A DNA stretch of 43,831 nt, taken from assembly GCA_021793575.1 (NCBI GenBank), contig JAJYSM010000024.1, positions 1 through 43,831 of the forward strand, written 5' to 3'. Under the pieces are notes generated by a model, which saw nothing but the letters and a program-made list of their open reading frames with translations, did not search any database and was not told the origin of the DNA. The stretch is from Pseudomonadota bacterium (GTDB lineage: Bacteria > Pseudomonadota > Gammaproteobacteria > Xanthomonadales > Rhodanobacteraceae). Numbering within the stretch: the first letter of the stretch is position 1; each line of letters starts with the position of its first letter. A program made the translations under genes and the position numbers. Below are positions 38,435 through 43,831 of this stretch, piece after piece.

Positions 38435-38860
38435 TCAGCGCGAAAGCACATCCGTCGCGGCGAAGAAATAGGCGATTTCGACCTTGGCCGTGTCGACGGC
38501 GTCGGAGCCGTGGACCGCATTGGCGTCGATGGAGTCGGCGAAGTCGGCGCGGATGGTGCCGGCAGCCGCTTCCTTCGGATTGGTGGCGCCCATCAGGTCG
38601 CGATGCCTGAGTACGGCATTCTCGCCCTCCAGCGCCTGGATCATCACCGGGCCGGAGATCATGAACTCCACCAGCGCGTTGAAGAACGGCCGCTCGCGGT
38701 GAACTGCATAGAAGCCCTCGGCCTCCTTGCGCGACAGCTGCTTCATTCTGGCAGCAACGACTTTCAGGCCAGCCTTTTCGAAGCGTGCGTAGATTTCGCC
38801 GATGACGTTCTTGGCAACGGCGTCGGGCTTGATGATGGAAAGGGTGCGCTCCAGCGCCAT
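38435..38860 (-). CDS. ndk: Nucleoside diphosphate kinase
   Basis: 141 residues. This enzyme balances NTP pools by phosphate transfer through an active-site histidine. It starts [20 protein letters not shown]; the phospho-His is H117 in NAVHGSD. It is the first gene of the minus-strand ndk-rlmN-pilW-rodZ run. The 181 bases between its start and the TetR-like promoter contain short inverted repeats (GGACTG/CAGTCC at 38902-38919; CTAAATC/GATTTAG at 38925-38952) that could fold in its leader. Confidence 0.97.
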   Translation of the reverse strand: MALERTLSIIKPDAVAKNVIGEIYARFEKAGLKVVAARMKQLSRKEAEGFYAVHRERPFFNALVEFMISGPVMIQALEGENAVLRHRDLMGATNPKEAAAGTIRADFADSIDANAVHGSDAVDTAKVEIAYFFAATDVLSR

Positions 38861-39006
38861 GCGGATCTGCTCCGGGAAACGGATAGGGAAAGTGGGACAG
38901 TGGACTGTCGGGGCAGTCCGACGACTAAATCTGACAAAGATTGAGGATTTAGCCCATGAAAGTCTGACAGATTCTAACTGATACGCAAGTCACCGGGGCA
39001 CGCCAT

Positions 39007-39061
39007 AAACGATCGTTTGACGGCTGCGGAGCTGTCCGCGTATGCTCAAACGATCGTTTGA
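39007..39061 (+). promoter_or_regulatory. Promoter framed by two TetR/PsrA-type operators
   Basis: AAACGATCGTTT at 39007-39018 and the 16-bp perfect palindrome TCAAACGATCGTTTGA at 39046-39061 are centred 41 bases apart, about four helical turns. Between them TTGACG (39017-39022), an 18-base spacer and TATGCT (39041-39046) form a promoter. One palindrome covers the -35 edge and the other the expected transcript start. The half-site agrees with PsrA-like fatty-acid-responsive repressors. Autoregulation and control of the downstream fad genes is inferred. Confidence 0.82.
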
Positions 39062-39080
39062 ACCGGCGTGTCGCCCAGGT

Positions 39081-39707
39081 ATGATCTTGACCGTGAACAG
39101 CTCCGGCTCCACCAAGGAACGCATACTCGGTGCCGCCGAGGCGCTGTTCGCGCAGCACGGCTTCGACGGTGCCTCGCTGCGCCAGTTGACGACGGTCGCC
39201 GGTGTCAATCTCGCCGCGGTGAATTATCACTTCGGCTCCAAGGACAAGCTGGTCGAGCAGGTGTTCCGGCGCCGGCTGGACGCACTCAACCAACACCGCC
39301 TGGCCGAACTCGCCAAGGTGGTCGGCCAGCCGCAAACCACCCTGGAAGACGTGCTGGCGGCCTATATCCGCCCAGCGCTGGAGTTGTCGCACGATGGCAA
39401 CGGCTCGCTCTTCATGCGCGTGTTGGCGCGGGCGTTTGCCGAGCACGATGACACCTTGCGCCAGTTCCTGTCCGAGAACTACGGCCATGTGATGCGTCAA
39501 TTCACCGCCGAGTTCGCCCGCCTGCTGCCACAGCTGAGCAAGCCGGAACTCTACTGGCGCATCGACCTGGTCACCGGCGCCTTGACTCACGCAATGTCCG
39601 GCTTCGGCATGATCCAGCGCAAGAGTGATGTCAGCGAGCATCTGCACCGTGAGCAAACCGCCCAGCACCTTATCCGTTTCGCCGTCGCCGGACTGAGTCA
39701 TCCCTAG
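39081..39707 (+). CDS. TetR-family regulator, PsrA-like
   Basis: 208 residues from ATG 39081. The N-terminal HTH reads TKERILGAAEALFAQHGFDG, ASLRQLTTVAGVNLAAVNYHF and GSKDKLVEQVF. The C-terminal region fits the DUF1956-type ligand domain of PsrA/CerR-like repressors. An ATG at 39042 is rejected because it overlaps the -10 element and operator. PsrA-type proteins release DNA when long-chain acyl signals bind and control beta-oxidation. The next genes are fadB and fadA in the same direction, with 84 bases between and no second palindrome, so one transcript is likely. Confidence 0.9.
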   Translation: MILTVNSSGSTKERILGAAEALFAQHGFDGASLRQLTTVAGVNLAAVNYHFGSKDKLVEQVFRRRLDALNQHRLAELAKVVGQPQTTLEDVLAAYIRPALELSHDGNGSLFMRVLARAFAEHDDTLRQFLSENYGHVMRQFTAEFARLLPQLSKPELYWRIDLVTGALTHAMSGFGMIQRKSDVSEHLHREQTAQHLIRFAVAGLSHP

Positions 39708-39791
39708 ACCTGCACACTCAAGATCTGCACCTTCAGTCGATCCGACTGCACCTTCCTGCCATTGTTCGCGTTTGTTCCATCGGAGAAGCCA

Positions 39792-42179
39792 ATGACCGTT
39801 GTACCTTCAAGCCACTCAGCGTTACGCATCCGCAAGGCGGCCGTGCTCGGCGCCGGCGTCATGGGCGCGCAGATCGCCGCCCACCTCACCAACGCTGGCG
39901 TCGAGACTGTGTTGTTCGACCTGCCAGCATCGGGTGGCCCGAAGAGCGGTATCGCGCTCAAGGCCATTGCCAACCTCGCCAAGCTGTCGCCTGCACCGCT
40001 GGCCGACAAGAATCTTGCTACGGCGATCATCCCGGCCAATTACGACGATGATCTGGCACAGTTGAAGGACGTCGACCTGGTGATCGAGGCGATCGCCGAG
40101 CGGATGGACTGGAAGCTCGACCTGTATCGCAAGATCGCCCCCCACATCTCCGCCACCGCGGTGCTGGCCAGCAATACCTCCGGCCTGTCGATCAACGGCC
40201 TGGCCGAGGCGCTGCCGCAGGAAATGCGCCACCGCTTCACCGGCGTGCACTTCTTCAATCCGCCGCGCTACATGCACCTGGTCGAGGTGATCCCGACCCG
40301 GCTCACCGATCCAGCCGTGGTCGCCGGGCTGGAGGCGTTCCTCACCACCACGGTAGGCAAGGGCGTGGTGATCGCCAAGGACACGCCGAACTTCATCGGC
40401 AACCGCATCGGCGTGTTCTCGATGCTGGCGGCGATGTACCACACCGACCAGTTCAAGCTGGGCTTCGATACCGTCGACGCGCTCACCGGCCCCGCGCTGG
40501 GCCGGCCGAAAAGCGCCACCTACCGCACTGCCGACGTGGTTGGCCTGGACACCATGGCGCACGTCATCAAGACCATGGCCGACACCCTGCCCGACGACCC
40601 GTGGCACCAGTACTTCAAGGCGCCGGTGTGGCTGCAGGGCCTGATCGACAAGGGCGCGCTGGGGCAGAAGACCGGTGGCGGCTTCTACAAGAAAGTGGGC
40701 AAGGACATCGTGGTGCTGGATGTTGAAAGACAGGACTTCCGGCCCTCAGAGCAGAAGCCGTCCGACGAGGTCGCCGCGATCCTGGCCATCCGCGATCCAG
40801 CCGAGAAGTTCGCCAAGCTGCGCGGCTCCAGCGATCCGCAGGCGCAGTTCCTGTGGGCCAGCTTCCGCGACCTGTTCCACTACACCGCCTACCACCTGGC
40901 CGACATCGCCGACACCGCGCGCGACGTCGACTTCGCCATCCGCTGGGGCTACGGCTGGAAGCTCGGCCCGTTCGAGACCTGGCAGGCCGCCGGCTGGCAG
41001 CAGATCGCCGGCTGGATCAACGAGGACATCGCCGCCGGCAAGGCCATGAGCAGCGCGCCGCTGCCGGCCTGGGTCACCGACGGCCGCAGCGGTGTGCACG
41101 GCAAGGACGGCTCGTACTCGGCCAGCGCCAACGCCGACAAGCCACGCTCGCAGCACTCGGTCTACGCGCGCCAGCTGTTCCCCGATCCGATCCTCGGCGA
41201 GAAGTTCGACCAGGGCACCACGGTATGGGAGAACGAGGGCGTACGTCTGTGGACGCTGGGCGACGACGGCGTCGGCATTCTCTCGTTCAAGACCAAGATG
41301 AACACGGTCAACGACTTCGTGCTGGACGGTGTGCAGCACGCGATCAGGATCGCCGAAGAGAAGCTCAAGGCCGTGGTGATCTGGCAGACCGGCGAACCGT
41401 TCTCCGCCGGCGCCGATCTGAAAGGCGCGCTCGGCCTGTTGCAGGCCGGCAAGATCGCCGACTTCGAGAAGATGGTGGCCAACTTCCAGGCCACCAGCAT
41501 GGCGATCAAGTACTCGCTGGTGCCGGTGGTATCCGCCGTGCGCGGCATGGCCTTTGGCGGCGGCTGCGAGTTCCAGATGCATTCCGCGCGCACGGTCGCG
41601 GCGCTGGAAAGCTACATCGGCCTGGTCGAAGCCGGTGTGGGCCTTTTGCCGGCCGGCGGCGGCCTGCACGAGCTGGCCGTGCGCGCGGCGAAGGCGAACC
41701 CGGGCGACCCGTTCGAGGAACTGAAGAAGGTGTTCGAGACCATCGCCATGGCCAAGGTGTCGCCCAGCGCGATCGAGGCGAAGAACATGGGCCTGCTGCG
41801 CGACAGCGACGTGATCGTGTTCAACAGCTACGAGCTGCTCTACGTCGCCAAGCAGGTGGCCCGCTCGCTCGCCGAAAGCGGCTATCGCCCGCCGCTGCCG
41901 GGGCGCAACGTGCCGGTCGCCGGAGATATCGGCACAGCCACCTTCAAAGCCTCGCTGGCCAACCTGCAGGCCGGCTACTTCGCCTCGCCGCACGACATCG
42001 ACATCGCCACGCGCATCGCCGACTGCCTCTGCGGCGGCGCCATCGAGCGAGGTTCGCTGGTCGACGAGGAATGGCTGCTGGCGCTGGAGCGCAAGCACTT
42101 CGTGGCGCTGGCGCAGACCGAGAAAACCCAGGCCCGCATCGCCCACACCATGACCACCGGCAAGCCGCTGCGCAATTGA
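39792..42179 (+). CDS. 3-hydroxyacyl-CoA dehydrogenase/enoyl-CoA hydratase (FadN-type order)
   Basis: A 795-residue bifunctional beta-oxidation enzyme. The NAD-binding GAGVMG is at 20-25; NTSGLSINGLAEAL, HFFNPPRYMHLVEVIP and DTPNFIGNRIG belong to the dehydrogenase, followed by its C-terminal domains. The enoyl-CoA hydratase/isomerase domain is at the C-terminal side (GEPFSAGADLKGAL, RGMAFGGGCEFQMH, GLVEAGVGLLPAGGG). This order is opposite to E. coli FadB and equals Bacillus FadN and related proteins. ATG 39792 follows GGAGAA. It works with the thiolase encoded next. Confidence 0.94.
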   Translation: MTVVPSSHSALRIRKAAVLGAGVMGAQIAAHLTNAGVETVLFDLPASGGPKSGIALKAIANLAKLSPAPLADKNLATAIIPANYDDDLAQLKDVDLVIEAIAERMDWKLDLYRKIAPHISATAVLASNTSGLSINGLAEALPQEMRHRFTGVHFFNPPRYMHLVEVIPTRLTDPAVVAGLEAFLTTTVGKGVVIAKDTPNFIGNRIGVFSMLAAMYHTDQFKLGFDTVDALTGPALGRPKSATYRTADVVGLDTMAHVIKTMADTLPDDPWHQYFKAPVWLQGLIDKGALGQKTGGGFYKKVGKDIVVLDVERQDFRPSEQKPSDEVAAILAIRDPAEKFAKLRGSSDPQAQFLWASFRDLFHYTAYHLADIADTARDVDFAIRWGYGWKLGPFETWQAAGWQQIAGWINEDIAAGKAMSSAPLPAWVTDGRSGVHGKDGSYSASANADKPRSQHSVYARQLFPDPILGEKFDQGTTVWENEGVRLWTLGDDGVGILSFKTKMNTVNDFVLDGVQHAIRIAEEKLKAVVIWQTGEPFSAGADLKGALGLLQAGKIADFEKMVANFQATSMAIKYSLVPVVSAVRGMAFGGGCEFQMHSARTVAALESYIGLVEAGVGLLPAGGGLHELAVRAAKANPGDPFEELKKVFETIAMAKVSPSAIEAKNMGLLRDSDVIVFNSYELLYVAKQVARSLAESGYRPPLPGRNVPVAGDIGTATFKASLANLQAGYFASPHDIDIATRIADCLCGGAIERGSLVDEEWLLALERKHFVALAQTEKTQARIAHTMTTGKPLRN

Positions 42180-42184
42180 AAAGC

Positions 42185-42364
42185 GGTAACAGGGAACGGG
42201 TAACAGGGAACGGGTGGACTGCAGCAAGCGATGTGGTCACCACCCTGCTCCGGGCCTGGTTCCCAAGCTCTATAGATTTGGAGGGTACGAGAACGAAACG
42301 TCCGAGCCGGCAGCCACACGCAAGCGCCATCTGCACGTTCCCCGTTCCCTGTTCCCCGTTTCCA
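42185..42364. repeat. Inverted GGGAACGGG-type repeat between fadB and fadA
   Basis: The left arm 42185-42214 holds two GGTAACAGGGAACGGG-like units. The right arm (42336-42362) carries the inverse CCCGTTCCCTGTTCCCC. About 17 bases pair with one mismatch around a 120-base centre. The 205-base fadB-fadA gap has no gene that I can support. It resembles a small palindromic dispersed repeat, and the transcript could form a long stem before fadA. Confidence 0.65.
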
Positions 42365-42384
42365 CTCCATCAGGACCGAACACC

Positions 42385-43590
42385 ATGACCAAGCAAGTAC
42401 AAGACGCCTACATCGTCGCCACCAGCCGTACCCCGGTCGGCAAGGCGCCGCGCGGCGTGTTCCGCAACACCCGCCCGGACGACATGCTGGCCCACGTGAT
42501 CCGCGCCGTGATGGCGCAGTGCCCCGGGATCGACCCGCATCGTATCGGCGACGCCATCATCGGCTGCGCCATGCCCGAAGCCGAGCAGGGCATGAACGTG
42601 GCGCGCATCGGCGTGCTGCTGGCCGGCCTGCCCGACACCGTGCCCGGCGTCACCATCAACCGCTTCTGCTCTTCCGGCCTGCAGGCGGTGGCGATGGCCG
42701 CCGACCGTATCCGCCTCGGCGAGGACGACCTGATGCTCGCCGGCGGCACCGAGAGCATGAGCATGGTGCCGATGATGGGCAACAAGATCGCCATGAATCC
42801 CGCCATCTTCAGCAATGAGCACATCGGCATCGCCTACGGCATGGGCATCACCGCCGAGAACGTGGCCAAGCAGTGGAAGGTGTCGCGCGAGCAGCAGGAC
42901 GCCTTCGCGGTTGAAAGCCATCGCCGCGCGCTGGCCGCGATCGCCGCCGGTGAATTCACCGGCGAGATCAGCCCGTTCGCGCTGGACGACCATTACCCCA
43001 ACCTCGCCACCCGCGGCATCGTCACCGACAGCCGCCGCATCGACACCGACGAAGGTCCGCGTGCCGGCACCACGCTGGAGGTGCTGGCCAAGCTGAAAAC
43101 CGTGTTCCGCAACCCGCAGTTCGGCGGCAGCGTCACCGCCGGCAACTCATCGCAGATGTCCGACGGCGCAGGCGCGGTGATGCTGGCCAGCGAAAAGGCG
43201 ATCAAGGAGTACAACCTCACCCCGCTGGCCCGCTTCGTCGGCTTCTCCGTCGCCGGCGTCAAGCCCGAGGTGATGGGCATCGGACCGAAGGAAGCGATCC
43301 CCAAGGCGCTGAAACAATGCGGATTGAACCAGGATCAGCTCGACTGGATCGAACTGAATGAGGCCTTTGCCGCGCAGGCACTGGCCGTGATGGGCGACCT
43401 CAAGCTGGACCCGGCCAAGGTCAACCCACTGGGCGGCGCCATCGCGCTCGGCCATCCGCTTGGCGCCACCGGCGCCATCCGCATCGCCACGCTGGTGCAC
43501 GGCATGCGCCGGCGCAAGCAGAAATACGGCATGGTCACCATGTGCATCGGCACCGGCATGGGCGCGGCAGGGATCTTCGAAGCACTCTGA
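42385..43590 (+). CDS. fadA: Acetyl-CoA acyltransferase (3-ketoacyl-CoA thiolase)
   Basis: A 401-residue thiolase that cleaves 3-ketoacyl-CoA to acetyl-CoA plus a shortened acyl-CoA. The nucleophile is C95 in INRFCSSGLQ; NEAFAAQAL, GGAIALGHPLGATGA with the catalytic His, and the C-terminal CIGTGMGAAG Cys motif are present. Start ATG 42385 gives the family length; the open frame upstream covers the repeat region. Together with fadB it completes the last three reactions of the beta-oxidation cycle; no acyl-CoA dehydrogenase gene is in the window. Confidence 0.96.
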   Translation: MTKQVQDAYIVATSRTPVGKAPRGVFRNTRPDDMLAHVIRAVMAQCPGIDPHRIGDAIIGCAMPEAEQGMNVARIGVLLAGLPDTVPGVTINRFCSSGLQAVAMAADRIRLGEDDLMLAGGTESMSMVPMMGNKIAMNPAIFSNEHIGIAYGMGITAENVAKQWKVSREQQDAFAVESHRRALAAIAAGEFTGEISPFALDDHYPNLATRGIVTDSRRIDTDEGPRAGTTLEVLAKLKTVFRNPQFGGSVTAGNSSQMSDGAGAVMLASEKAIKEYNLTPLARFVGFSVAGVKPEVMGIGPKEAIPKALKQCGLNQDQLDWIELNEAFAAQALAVMGDLKLDPAKVNPLGGAIALGHPLGATGAIRIATLVHGMRRRKQKYGMVTMCIGTGMGAAGIFEAL

Positions 43591-43617
43591 TCGATTGAAG
43601 CCACGCTGGAGACAGGA

Positions 43618-43647
43618 ACGGCGCCGCAAAGATGCGGCGCCGTTTTT
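43618..43647 (+). terminator. Rho-independent terminator after fadA
   Basis: A 10-bp perfect stem ACGGCGCCGC / GCGGCGCCGT with loop AAAGAT, followed by TTTTT, 28 bases beyond the fadA stop. It is near ideal and marks the end of the fad transcript. Confidence 0.9.
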
Positions 43648-43831
43648 CGCTTTGAGCGACGGCGGCTCTGGTTGCAGGGCCGCCCGGACACTCTGCGATC
43701 GTTACTCCTGATTCGCGCTGAAGTTAAGCCGTTCGCAAGGGTGTGATGGCCCGCAAGCGCCACTCTGGCCAAGGTTTGCAGCGAGCGACGGCGACCAGTA
43801 GGCGAGGGACGAGAATCTTGAGGTTGAACCG
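43648..43831. other. Window end, no supported gene
   Basis: No convincing reading frame. On the minus strand an open stretch ending in TAA (about 43725) could be the tail of a gene that starts outside the window, but its translation (RLLVAVARCKPWPEWRLRAI) matches nothing I know. Confidence 0.3.

Noticed and set aside
39042-39080. The upstream ATG of the TetR-like gene
   Set aside because: It overlaps the -10 element and the second operator, upstream of the likely transcript start, and adds residues not seen in the family.
40746-42227. A 493-codon minus-strand frame opposite fadB
   Set aside because: Antisense to a conserved bifunctional enzyme and without recognisable motifs.

Overview
The window is high-GC gammaproteobacterial chromosome. 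Gene families and gene order (ndk-rlmN-pilF/pilW-rodZ-yfgM-bamB-der, guaB-guaA next to tadA, a MoeB-type enzyme with an N-terminal rhodanese domain) fit the Xanthomonadales/Lysobacterales, most likely a Rhodanobacter/Dyella-like member. This placement is inferred from gene content, not from a marker-gene comparison.

Left block (about 0.15-10.5 kb). A forward cluster holds a class I photolyase, an acyl-lipid desaturase, an FAD amine-oxidase-like protein, a DUF1365 protein, a cyclopropane-fatty-acid synthase, a DUF2878 membrane protein, a DUF1295 membrane reductase-like protein, a second CFA-like methyltransferase and a lipocalin lipoprotein. Most junctions are 4-nt stop/start overlaps. It looks like a light/oxidative-stress membrane-lipid remodelling operon combining fatty-acid modification with photorepair. 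A sirtuin gene follows, then tadA converges on it from the minus strand.

Middle block (about 10.6-26.1 kb). An SNF2 helicase with a SWIM zinc finger lies next to a 12.9-kb integrated element. The element sits in the 3' end of guaA and is bounded by a 13-bp direct repeat (ATTCCCACTCGAT, 13219-13231 and 26077-26089). It encodes a P4-type tyrosine integrase, an AlpA regulator, a second small HTH protein, a large primase-helicase, another HTH protein, a run of unrecognised proteins, two very small proteins, and small and large terminase subunits. No portal, capsid, tail or lysis gene is visible, so it is either a phage satellite or a deleted prophage. Repeats of CTGACGGTAT at both ends look like integrase arm sites. 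A perfect 19-bp inverted repeat brackets an A/T-richer gap beyond the primase gene. The only sizeable plus-strand gene of the element, next to the left att site, looks chimeric: membrane-protein ends surround a segment resembling a phage virion protein. Native gene order was probably guaB-guaA-tadA, now split by the element and the helicase gene.

Right block (26.1-43.8 kb). Conserved housekeeping genes follow: guaA and guaB separated by two REP-like hairpins, folD with a good sigma-70 promoter, a GNAT acetyltransferase, rhodanese-MoeB, then a minus-strand run der-bamB-yfgM, rodZ-pilW-rlmN and ndk (outer-membrane assembly, cell shape, type IV pilus pilotin, RNA modification, nucleotide metabolism). 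The window ends with a TetR/PsrA-like regulator whose promoter lies between two AAACGATCGTTT palindromes, followed by the beta-oxidation genes fadB (dehydrogenase domain first, hydratase last) and fadA, closed by a strong terminator. No rRNA, tRNA or CRISPR array was seen.
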